The notes under the pieces: generated by a model
What the model saw: the letters and a program-made list of their open reading frames with translations, nothing else
What the model was told of the DNA's origin: nothing
The model's database searches: none
Part shown: piece after piece, positions 1 through 5,756 of the stretch
How positions within the stretch are numbered: the first letter of the stretch is position 1
Layout: the number at the start of each line of letters is the position of its first letter
Translations under genes and position numbers: made by a program
From: DASXTS01 sp036505275
Lineage (GTDB): Bacteria > Actinomycetota > Actinomycetes > Mycobacteriales > Pseudonocardiaceae
Assembly: GCA_036505275.1 (NCBI GenBank)
Contig: DASXTS010000132.1
Coordinates: forward strand, 1-5,906
Reading direction: 5' to 3'
Length of the DNA stretch: 5,906 bases

Positions 1-927
1 GTCTTTGAGGATCATCCCGTCTAGGGTTTGAACATAATTCTCGTCGAGCCGCACAATACGTTGGGCGAAGTCGACGTCATCCCACTGCAAGGCGACGATT
101 TCGCCGCGACGCGCGCCGGTGACGGCCGACAGACAGATGTAGAGGCCCCACTCATTCGTGTGGCGGAAGGCAGCCTCGACAATCCGCGCCATTTGGTCCG
201 GGCTCGGCGGCCGAGGCTGCGGGTGTTTCTTCGCTGGCGGCTTGACCGACGGCATCGGGTTGTAGGAGATCCAGCCCCAGCGCACGGCGGCACTCAGTGC
301 ACCGCTGAGGATCGCATGGATCTGCCGGACACTGGATGCTGCATACGGCTTACAGACATGCGGCGTGCAGCCGGAATTGAGGCAGTCGTGCCGCTCATCG
401 GCGGCATGTGACTCGAAGAATGGGCGGCCGTTGCACAGGGCGCGACACCTGCGCAGGCGCGCATAGAACGCCTCCAGACGCTCCGGGGCGTCGCGGACAA
501 ACAGCACCAAAGGGACGTCGCCGAGGTTTGGCTGGATGTAGTTGCGGACTTGGGACTCGTAGTTCATCCGTGTGGTCGGGTCGATCTCATGCTGCGGCAG
601 CCATCGATCAAGCAATGCACCGAGAGTTGTCCTCGTCCGTGCGACCTTCAGCGAGTCGGCTTCGGAGAGAAGCCTGGTTCGAACCTTCTCGGCCTCGCGC
701 ATCGCGGCCCGCTCCGAGCGTTCGTTTCCCGGCTTTTCGATTGGGACGCTCTCGACAAGGATGATCCGCTCGCCGGTAGTCGGGTCCTGGCCGGCGGACA
801 CCCGCACCTGGAGACGCCCTCGCATCCGGCGGATGTTGCCTCGTCCACGGCGCCGCTCGTCGGAAGCTGCCGTCATGCCGACGGACGCTAGCGCGGCTGG
901 TGGATCAGATCGTGGATCAAGATCCAT
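1..927 (-). CDS. Tyrosine-recombinase integrase, N-terminal 309 residues (C-terminus beyond window edge)
   Basis: The minus-strand frame is open from the ATG at 925-927 to base 1, 309 codons with no stop. It would catalyse site-specific integration or excision of a mobile element. Residues about 20-60 are basic and strand-like (RRRGRGNIRRMRGR, then VRVSAGQDPTTGERIILVE), as in arm-type DNA-binding domains. A SAM-like core-binding domain follows (TTLGALLDRWLPQH, later SSVRQIHAILSGALSAAVRWGWI). The catalytic domain opens with TGARRGEIVALQWDDVDF, in which R273 is the expected first catalytic Arg. The remaining catalytic residues, including the Tyr nucleophile, lie off the left edge. A Cys/His cluster (C161, C165, H174, H180, C182, C187, H190, C192) sits inside the core-binding domain. 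The start is uncertain: no strong ribosome binding site is seen, and an in-frame ATG at 874-876 is an alternative. The neighbouring tRNA-Arg suggests integration there. Family assignment is firm; the exact element is unknown. Confidence 0.93.
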   Translation of the reverse strand, partial: MDLDPRSDPPAALASVGMTAASDERRRGRGNIRRMRGRLQVRVSAGQDPTTGERIILVESVPIEKPGNERSERAAMREAEKVRTRLLSEADSLKVARTRTTLGALLDRWLPQHEIDPTTRMNYESQVRNYIQPNLGDVPLVLFVRDAPERLEAFYARLRRCRALCNGRPFFESHAADERHDCLNSGCTPHVCKPYAASSVRQIHAILSGALSAAVRWGWISYNPMPSVKPPAKKHPQPRPPSPDQMARIVEAAFRHTNEWGLYICLSAVTGARRGEIVALQWDDVDFAQRIVRLDENYVQTLDGMILKD

Positions 928-991
928 AACGATAGTACCGGAGAATCTTGACGAACGGCGTTTACGCAGGTCAGGCGGGTATACATAACTG

Positions 992-1035
992 CGCGCCCGA
1001 AGGGACTCGAACCCCTAACCTTCTGATCCGTAGTC
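992..1035. other. Probable attachment-site core overlapping the 3' half of tRNA-Arg
   Basis: Inferred from layout only. Tyrosine integrases often use the anticodon-to-3' segment of a tRNA as the crossover region, and the integrase gene usually lies next to the att site. Here the integrase start faces the tRNA-Arg 3' end at 64 bp. The second copy of the core would lie at the far end of the element, left of the window, so the duplicated length cannot be measured. The limits given run from the tRNA 3' end to the anticodon arm and are approximate. Confidence 0.4.
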
Positions 1036-1064
1036 AGATGCTCTATCCGTTGAGCTACGGGCGC
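992..1064 (-). tRNA. tRNA-Arg (anticodon ACG)
   Basis: Reading the minus strand, a 73-nt cloverleaf can be folded by eye. The acceptor stem is GCGCCCG paired with CGGGCGC, with G as discriminator. The D-arm stem is GCTC/GAGC. The anticodon stem is TCTGA/TCAGA around the loop CTACGGA, giving anticodon ACG for arginine (CGN codons, with A34 presumably edited to inosine). The T arm has loop TTCGAGT with one G-T pair in its stem. CCA is not encoded: the bases after the discriminator are C-A-G. It lies 19 nt downstream of tRNA-Ser and is probably co-transcribed with it. The integrase begins 64 bp beyond its 3' end, and the tRNA is intact, as expected when an inserted element restores the 3' end of its target tRNA. 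Confidence 0.97.
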
Positions 1065-1083
1065 AGTGTTCAGTTGTCATGCG

Positions 1084-1173
1084 CGGAGGCTCCGGGATTT
1101 GAACCCGGGAGGGGGCTCAACCCCCAACCGCATTAGCAGTGCGGCGCCATAGACCAGACTAGGCGAAGCCTCC
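1084..1173 (-). tRNA. tRNA-Ser (anticodon GCT)
   Basis: The minus strand folds into a 90-nt class II tRNA. The acceptor stem is GGAGGCT paired with AGCCTCC, with G as discriminator. The D arm contains the TGGT segment. The anticodon stem is CCGCA/TGCGG around CTGCTAA, giving anticodon GCT, which reads the serine codons AGC and AGT. A long variable arm (GGGGG-TTGA-CCCCC type) is diagnostic for serine or leucine tRNAs. The T arm has stem CCGGG/CCCGG around TTCAAAT. No CCA is encoded. It is the upstream member of a two-tRNA unit with tRNA-Arg(ACG). Confidence 0.97.
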
Positions 1174-1199
1174 CGGGGCCCGTGGGCCACCAGGCGGCA

Positions 1200-1229
1200 A
1201 GGGTACACAGCGCGGGGGCCCGGGGGCAA
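1200..1229 (-). promoter_or_regulatory. Candidate promoter for the tRNA-Ser/tRNA-Arg unit
   Basis: On the minus strand, TTGCCC (1224-1229, resembling -35 TTGACA) is separated by 18 bp from TACCCT (1200-1205, resembling the TANNNT form of the -10 box), preceded by TGTG. This would start transcription near 1193, about 20 nt before the tRNA-Ser 5' end, a sensible leader length. Both boxes are imperfect and the region is GC-rich, so this is a pattern match only. Confidence 0.4.
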
Positions 1230-1269
1230 AGCAGGGCAACGGCAGCTCCGGCGTGCAACCGGCCGGCGG

Positions 1270-3255
1270 CTAGCTGCGCCCGGCGGGCGAGGTGGCAGCC
1301 AGCTCTACGAAGGGTTGCAGGGCGCCGGGATTGCGCAGGGCGTCGGCGCTGACGGCGCGGCCGGGGTCGACGCCGGCCAGGATCTTCTTGACCGGGACCT
1401 CGCACTTCTTGCCGTTGAGGGTGCGCGGGATGTCGTCGACGGCGAAGAACCGGTCGGGCACATGGCGCGGTGAGAGCTCGGCCCGCAGCGCGGCGCGCAG
1501 CCGGGGTTCGACCTCGGGCAGCGACACGCTCGGCGCCAGGACCACGAAGCAGAGCAGCTCGCCGTCGGTGCGTCCGGCGCCCGAGGTGTCGATGACGAGG
1601 GAGTCGAGCACCTCGTCGAAGGCCTCGACGACGCGGTAGAACTCGCTGGTGCCCATCCGGACGCCGCCGCGGTTGAGGGTGGAGTCGCTGCGGCCGTAGA
1701 TGATGCACGAGCCGCGGGGAGTGATCAGGATCCAGTCGCCGTGGCGCCAGACGCCTGGGTAAGTCTCGAAGTAGGCCTCGCGCAGGCGGTCGCCGGACGG
1801 ATCGTTCCAGAAGAACACCGGCATGGACGGCATCGGCTTGGTGATCACCAGCTCGCCGACCTCGTCGATCACCTCGTTGCCGTGCTCGTCGTAGGCGGCG
1901 ACGGCGGCGCCGAGCATTCGACAGGAGATCTCGCCCTCCCACACCGGCACGTCGGGGGCGGAGCCGACGAAGGCGGTGCACATGTCGGTGCCGCCGGACA
2001 CCGAGCAGATCTGGATGTGCTCCCCCACCGCCTCCGCGATCCAGTCGAAGCCCTCCGGGGTGAGCGGCGCGCCGGTGGAGCCGATGGCCCGCAGCGTGGA
2101 AAGCGAGAACTTGTCGCGCGGCCGCAGGCCCTCCTTGAGGCAGGACTGGATGTACGGCGCGGAGGTGCCGAAATAGCTGATGCCGGTGTCGTCGGCCAGC
2201 CGCCACAGCCTGTCCAGCGAGGGGTGGCCGGGGCTGCCGTCGTAGAGCACGATTGTCGAGCCGACCAGCAGGCCGGAGATCAGCAGGTTCCACATCATCC
2301 AGCCGGTGGTGCTGAACCAGAAGAAGCGGTCGCCCGGCTTGAGGTCGAAGTGCAGCCCGAGCTGCTTGAGGTGCTCCAGCACGATGCCGCCGTGCCCGTG
2401 CACGATGCCCTTCGGCAGGCCCGTGGTGCCGGAGGAGTAGAGCACCCACAGCGGGTGGTCGAACGGCACGGGGTCGAACGGCAGGGGGTCGAACGCGAGA
2501 TCGTCGGACGGCGTGAGCAGCGATGACCAGGACACCGCGTCCGGCAGGGCGGCCTGGGGATCCAGGTACGGGATGAGCACGGTGCCGCGCAGGCTCGGCA
2601 TCCGCGACCGCAGGTCGGCCACGGTGTCACGGATGTCGAACCGCCGGCCGTTGTAGTAGTAGCCGTCGACGGCGATCAGCACCACGGGCTCGATCTGCAC
2701 GAAGCGGTCGGCGACGGCGCGCGCGCCGAAGTCCGGCGAGCAGGACGACCAGACCGCGCCGAGACTGGCGGCCGCGAGGAACGCCACCAGCGACTGCGGG
2801 CAGTTCGGCCCGAGCGCGACCACCCGGTCGCCGCGTTGCACGCCGAGCCGACGCAGCCCGGCCCGCGCGGCCGCGACCTGGGTGCGCAGCTCGCCATAGG
2901 TCAGCTGCTCGGAAAGGCCGTCCTCGCGGGCGAAGACCACCGCGAGGTCGCCGTCCTGCTTGCCGGGCCCCGGCGCCAGCGCGTGTTCGGCGTAGTTCAG
3001 CGTGGCCCCGGGGAACCAGCGCGCGCCGGGCATCGATGCGTCGGCGAGCACGCCGGTCGGCTTCTCGTGGAACCGGACGCCGAGGAACTCGGCCAGTGCG
3101 CCCCAGAACTGGCTCGGCTCGTCCACCGACCAGCGCCACAGGGCCTGGTAGCCGTCATCGAGCTGGACGCCGCGGTTGGTCAGCAGCCAGGACCGGAATG
3201 CGGCCATCCTCGACTTGGCGACTTCTTGCGGGTCAGGGGTCCACAACACGCGCAC
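1270..3255 (-). CDS. aacS: Acetoacetate-CoA ligase (acetoacetyl-CoA synthetase)
   Basis: A complete 661-residue ANL-superfamily enzyme, close to the usual ~650-660 residues of acetoacetyl-CoA synthetases. It is expected to join acetoacetate to CoA with ATP (AMP and PPi released) in the cytosol, feeding ketone bodies into acetyl-CoA or lipid metabolism. The N-terminal cap contains WFPGATLNYAEH (about 80-91). The P-loop YSSGTTGLPKG is at 273-283, STTGWMMWN at 315-323, GGTDMCTAF at 421-429, and the hinge-region segment GRSDSTLNRGG at 521-531. The C-terminal PRTLNGKK motif at 610-617 supplies the adenylation Lys, probably K616. These long-form motifs fit acetoacetate ligases better than acetyl-CoA synthetases. 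The start is GTG (3253-3255) with no strong ribosome binding site. It stands alone: no thiolase, CoA-transferase or ketone-body dehydrogenase is visible nearby. Substrate is inferred from family resemblance. Confidence 0.92.
   Translation of the reverse strand: MRVLWTPDPQEVAKSRMAAFRSWLLTNRGVQLDDGYQALWRWSVDEPSQFWGALAEFLGVRFHEKPTGVLADASMPGARWFPGATLNYAEHALAPGPGKQDGDLAVVFAREDGLSEQLTYGELRTQVAAARAGLRRLGVQRGDRVVALGPNCPQSLVAFLAAASLGAVWSSCSPDFGARAVADRFVQIEPVVLIAVDGYYYNGRRFDIRDTVADLRSRMPSLRGTVLIPYLDPQAALPDAVSWSSLLTPSDDLAFDPLPFDPVPFDHPLWVLYSSGTTGLPKGIVHGHGGIVLEHLKQLGLHFDLKPGDRFFWFSTTGWMMWNLLISGLLVGSTIVLYDGSPGHPSLDRLWRLADDTGISYFGTSAPYIQSCLKEGLRPRDKFSLSTLRAIGSTGAPLTPEGFDWIAEAVGEHIQICSVSGGTDMCTAFVGSAPDVPVWEGEISCRMLGAAVAAYDEHGNEVIDEVGELVITKPMPSMPVFFWNDPSGDRLREAYFETYPGVWRHGDWILITPRGSCIIYGRSDSTLNRGGVRMGTSEFYRVVEAFDEVLDSLVIDTSGAGRTDGELLCFVVLAPSVSLPEVEPRLRAALRAELSPRHVPDRFFAVDDIPRTLNGKKCEVPVKKILAGVDPGRAVSADALRNPGALQPFVELAATSPAGRS
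2458..2502 (-). repeat. In-frame 15-bp tandem repeat within the acetoacetate-CoA ligase gene
   Basis: Three consecutive 15-bp units begin with GTCGAACG on the plus strand (2458-2472, 2473-2487, 2488-2502). The first two are identical except near their ends; the third is more diverged. They encode FDPLP-FDPVP-FDHPL at residues 255-269, immediately before the P-loop strand, so the frame is kept and the extra copies sit in a linker. Confidence 0.8.
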
Positions 3256-3336
3256 AGTCGCAGCCTACGGCCGGCGCCAGCCGGCTCCGGAGGCCCAGCG
3301 GTTCCTGTTTGCCGTCTGGGCCTCGATGCAGCGCGG

Positions 3337-3513
3337 TGCGACGACGCCGACACCACCGGCGCCATCGTGGGCGGCCTGCTCGGCTTGCCCGACGGCATCG
3401 GCGGCATTCCGGACCGCTGGTTGCGCAGGCTGCAGTACCGACGAGAGTTCACGGAACTGGCGGCGGACCTGGCGCAGGTACGGGCTAGCGCAGGTGCGAG
3501 TCGAACCAGTTGA
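3337..3513 (+). pseudogene. Relic of an ADP-ribosylglycohydrolase C-terminus
   Basis: The plus-strand frame from 3337 reads CDDADTTGAIVGGLLG, then GIGGIPDRWLRRL and a short helical tail, stopping at TGA 3511-3513. The DDADTTGAIVGGL stretch matches the metal-binding D-x-D-T-x-x-A-x-x-G motif near the C-terminus of ADP-ribosylglycohydrolases (DraG/ADP-ribosylhydrolase family, which remove ADP-ribose from proteins), and IPxxW is the usual follow-on. About 50 codons are preserved, with strong GC in third positions. Nothing upstream supplies the other ~200-250 residues of the family: the frame overlaps the ligase gene and no in-frame ATG or GTG precedes the motif. Its end overlaps the 3' end of the convergent hydrolase gene. 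It is best read as a truncated, non-functional remnant between two intact genes. Confidence 0.7.
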
Positions 3514-4165
3514 GGGTGCGCTGCCAGGCCTCGGCGGCCGCGTCGGGGTCGTCGTCCAGCGCAGCCGGGTAATGCACCACGTCGGTGGCCACCGCCGCGG
3601 TAGCCGCGGCGTCGCGCAGCTTCTCGACCTCCTCGACCGGCGCGGCGGCGTCGCCGCCGTAGATGCCAAGCCACGGGCAGCACAGCTCGGGCGCGGCCTC
3701 GACCAGCGGCCGCAGCTGGCCCGCGACCGGAATGATGATGCCCGGCGCCGACACGCTCACCGCGGCGCCGACCCGCCGGCGGGTGGCCACCTTGACGGCC
3801 ACCGCGCCACCGAGGTCGAAGCCGACGACGCCGATCCGGTCGTCGGCGACGCCGCGGGCGGCCAGCCAGGCCAGCGCCGCATCGCTGTCCTCGAGCACCG
3901 ACGACGGGGTGAGCCGGCTGAGCTGGTCGGCCACCCGCTCGCCGGCCACCTCGTCGGCGCCGTCGCGGTGGTAGAGGTGCGGCGCGACCGCCAGCCAGCC
4001 CTCGGTCGCGAGGTCGCTGACGAGAGCCCGGACCGAGTCGGTGACGCCCCGCGCCTCGTGTAGCACGACGATGCCGCCGCGAACGGCCGTCTCCGGCTCG
4101 GCGACGGTCAGCCGCAACAGGCTGCCGTCGGCAAGCGGAAGCGTCTCGGTCCTTGTCTTTGTCAT
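3485..4165 (-). CDS. Dienelactone-hydrolase-like alpha/beta hydrolase with altered active site
   Basis: A 226-residue protein of the dienelactone hydrolase family, near the normal length (about 230-240), cytosolic with no signal peptide. Family landmarks are GIVVLHEARGVTDSVRALVSDLATEG (positions 31-56, with E37 matching the conserved Glu), APHLYHR (61-67), the nucleophile elbow VGFDLGG at 114-120, YGGDAAAP (169-176, with D172 at the expected triad Asp) and the C-terminal AWQRTLNWFDSHL. The elbow normally reads G-F-C-F-G-G; here the Cys is Asp (D117). The usual YPGAxHxF segment carrying the catalytic His reads YPAALDDDP (199-207) with no His. So the family is clear but hydrolysis of dienelactone is doubtful. 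The ATG at 4163-4165 was chosen because similarity begins there; upstream extensions look non-coding. It diverges from pat across 63 bp. Substrate unknown. Confidence 0.9.
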   Translation of the reverse strand: MTKTRTETLPLADGSLLRLTVAEPETAVRGGIVVLHEARGVTDSVRALVSDLATEGWLAVAPHLYHRDGADEVAGERVADQLSRLTPSSVLEDSDAALAWLAARGVADDRIGVVGFDLGGAVAVKVATRRRVGAAVSVSAPGIIIPVAGQLRPLVEAAPELCCPWLGIYGGDAAAPVEEVEKLRDAAATAAVATDVVHYPAALDDDPDAAAEAWQRTLNWFDSHLR

Positions 4166-4228
4166 GTCGATACTCAACCACTTTCGGGTGAACTGTGGGT
4201 GCTGGTCGACGGTGGAAGACTCGCGGCC
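4166..4228. promoter_or_regulatory. Divergent intergenic region between the hydrolase and pat
   Basis: These 63 bp separate the starts of two head-to-head genes and must contain, or be overlapped by, the promoters of both. The purine-rich stretch GGTGGAAGA at 4211-4219, about 9 bases before the pat ATG, is a plausible ribosome binding site and supports the start at 4229. I found no convincing -35/-10 pair or operator palindrome on either strand. Confidence 0.5.
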
Positions 4229-5287
4229 ATGACGGTTCGCACGCGAGAAGATCTGGCCGCCCTTCCCAACTATATTCCCGGCCGCACCATCCAGGGAGCG
4301 ATCAAGCTCGCGTCCAACGAGGTTGCCGCCGGGCCGCTGCCGAGCGTGACGAAGGTCATCGCAGAGGCCGCCAACTTGGTGAACCGCTACCCCGACATGG
4401 CGGCCGCCGCCCTGACCGAGCGGATCGCCAGGCACGTCGGCGTTGAGCCGGACCGCGTGGCGGTGGGCTGCGGGTCGGTCAGCGTGTGCCAGCAGCTCAT
4501 CCAGGCAACCTGTTCCGGGCCGGACGACGAGGTGCTCTTCGGCTGGCGGTCGTTCGAGGCCTACCCGATCATCACGCAGGTCGTCGGTGCCCGGAAACGC
4601 ACCGTGCCGCTCACCCCGCAGCACCGTTTCGACCTGGACGCCCTGGCCGCGGCCGTCACCGACCGGACCAGGTTGATCTTCGTCTGCAACCCCAACAACC
4701 CGACGGGTACGGCCGTGCGGCGCGAGGAACTGCTGCGGTTCCTGGACGCCGTGCCGCCCACCGTCCTGGTCGCGTTCGACGAGGCCTACCGCGAGTTCGT
4801 CACCGATCCGGACGTGCCGGACGGCATCCGGCTGCTGCTCGACGGCCGGGACAACATCGCCGTGCTGCGCACCTTCTCGAAGGCCTACGGGTTGGCCGGG
4901 CTGCGGGTGGGATACGGGATCGCCGACCCGGATGTGGTCACCGCGGTGCGCAAGGTGTGTGTGCCGTTCTCGGTGAACTCCGTGGCCCAAGCCGCCGCCA
5001 TCGCCTCACTGGACGCCGCGGACGAGCTGTTGGCCCGATGCAAGGACATCGCCGCGGAACGCGACCGGGTGCGCGCCGCGCTGCTCGATGCCGGTTACGA
5101 CGTGCCACCGTCCGAGGCCAACTTCGTCTGGCTCCCGCTGGGCGAGCGCACGGCCGCCTTCAACGACCACTGCCTGGCGGCCAAGGTCGTGGTCCGGGCC
5201 TTCCTCGGCGACGGCGCCCGCGTCACCATCGGCCTGCCAGCGGAGAACGAGGCCTTCCTGGCCACCGCGCGCTCGTTCCAGCGGTGA
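4229..5287 (+). CDS. pat: Aromatic amino acid aminotransferase (Pat, formerly HisC2)
   Basis: A 352-residue fold-type I PLP aminotransferase, complete. It should transfer an amino group between aromatic amino acids and 2-oxo acids, the last step of phenylalanine (and possibly tyrosine) synthesis. It belongs to the histidinol-phosphate aminotransferase (HisC) branch, and from memory it closely matches M. tuberculosis HisC2/Pat: GAIKLASNE (23-31), VGCGSVSVCQQL (79-90), FGWRSFEAYP (104-113), RTFSKAYGLAGLR (214-226), SLDAADELLAR (260-270), SEANFVWLPLG (295-305). The PLP Schiff-base Lys is K218, with N154 in NPNNPTG, D184 and Y187 in FDEAY, and R226 contacting the cofactor. R331 near RVTIG is the likely substrate-carboxylate Arg. 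The ATG at 4229 is preferred over the GTG at 4199 because it matches the known N-terminus and has a ribosome binding site. A true histidinol-phosphate role is less likely, as no his genes are adjacent. Confidence 0.93.
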   Translation: MTVRTREDLAALPNYIPGRTIQGAIKLASNEVAAGPLPSVTKVIAEAANLVNRYPDMAAAALTERIARHVGVEPDRVAVGCGSVSVCQQLIQATCSGPDDEVLFGWRSFEAYPIITQVVGARKRTVPLTPQHRFDLDALAAAVTDRTRLIFVCNPNNPTGTAVRREELLRFLDAVPPTVLVAFDEAYREFVTDPDVPDGIRLLLDGRDNIAVLRTFSKAYGLAGLRVGYGIADPDVVTAVRKVCVPFSVNSVAQAAAIASLDAADELLARCKDIAAERDRVRAALLDAGYDVPPSEANFVWLPLGERTAAFNDHCLAAKVVVRAFLGDGARVTIGLPAENEAFLATARSFQR

Positions 5288-5312
5288 CGGCGGTCAGCGG
5301 TGACGGCGGTCA
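5281..5312. repeat. Perfect 16-bp tandem duplication spanning two convergent stop codons
   Basis: GCGGTGACGGCGGTCA occurs twice head to tail (5281-5296 and 5297-5312), followed by a further GCGG. The first copy holds the pat stop (TGA, 5285-5287) and the second holds the stop of the opposing gene (TCA, 5310-5312, read as TGA on the minus strand). Each copy contains a stop in both orientations. Confidence 0.95.
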
Positions 5313-5672
5313 GCGGGACACGTCGAGCCAGGTGGCGGCGAGCAGGACGCGGACGGCGGGCGGCGAGCCGGCCAGCGGGAGGTCGATCTCGGTGGTCTGG
5401 CCGGGGCGCAGCGATGGCGCGATCATGAGGCGCATCTCGGCGGAGTCGGCGCGCTGCCAGGCCGATGAGCTGGGCGCGGCGGGTGCCCAGGCGGTAGCGC
5501 CGTAGAGGTTGTCGGCGAACTCGACCGGCTGGCGCGCGTCAGGGTCGACAGAGAGGGTGACGAAGACCGAGGACGCCTCGAGCCGGCCGTCGGACAGGCG
5601 GACGTGCGGGTGCGGCGCGCGGTTGCCGTTGGCGTCGAGCACGGCCTGCCAGCCGTCGTAGGTTTCGGGCAC
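5310..5672 (-). CDS. Conserved-looking hypothetical protein, 120 residues
   Basis: I do not recognise this gene. It encodes 120 residues beginning MPETYDGWQAVLDANG, with no cysteine, no signal peptide and no membrane segment. The sequence looks rich in beta strands (ASSVFVTLSVDP at about 34-45; AVRVLLAATWLDV near the end), suggesting a small soluble beta-sandwich-like domain, but this is only an impression. The frame is favoured over overlapping ones by balanced composition and GC-rich third positions. The only reasonable start is GTG at 5670-5672; no ribosome binding site is evident, and no other in-frame ATG or GTG lies just upstream. It is convergent with pat (22 bp between stops) and divergent from the membrane-protein gene at 5757 (84 bp). 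No regulation or partner can be inferred. Confidence 0.65.
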   Translation of the reverse strand: MPETYDGWQAVLDANGNRAPHPHVRLSDGRLEASSVFVTLSVDPDARQPVEFADNLYGATAWAPAAPSSSAWQRADSAEMRLMIAPSLRPGQTTEIDLPLAGSPPAVRVLLAATWLDVSR

Positions 5673-5744
5673 GCGGTCACGGTACGCATGAATAACCGGG
5701 GCGACGGGTACCCGCTTGGAAACAGGTGGCCGGAGTTGCTCTGC

Positions 5745-5750
5745 GAGGTG
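5745..5750 (+). promoter_or_regulatory. Ribosome binding site for the partial membrane-protein gene
   Basis: GAGGTG lies 6 bases before the ATG at 5757, a good Shine-Dalgarno match and spacing. It fixes the start of a gene whose reading frame is cut by the window edge. Confidence 0.75.
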
Positions 5751-5756
5751 ACACAG

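Noticed and set aside
948..985. Plus-strand TTGACG (948-953) and TATACA (980-985) as a promoter between the integrase and tRNA-Arg
   Set aside because: The spacing is 26 bp, far from 16-19, and it would drive transcription antisense to the tRNAs with no gene to serve.
28..988. Several plus- and minus-strand open frames of 60-140 codons overlapping positions 1-988
   Set aside because: They overlap the integrase frame, which has recognisable domains and motifs; their translations are low-complexity Arg/Ser/Pro-rich shadows.
1133..2449. 438-codon minus-strand open frame inside the ligase gene, and similar long frames at 1741-2526, 2627-3139 and 4486-5505
   Set aside because: All are alternate frames of clearly recognised genes, with Arg/Ala/Gly/Pro-rich translations typical of shadows in GC-rich DNA.
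4166..4990. N-terminal extension of the hydrolase to 4990 (501 residues)
   Set aside because: The added 275 residues lie antisense to pat and resemble no hydrolase N-terminus; similarity begins at the ATG at 4163-4165.
5715..5740. GGAAAC...GTTGC upstream of the membrane-protein gene as an extracytoplasmic-sigma promoter
   Set aside because: The spacing is only about 11 bp instead of 16-19, so it does not fit the GGAAC/GTT type.
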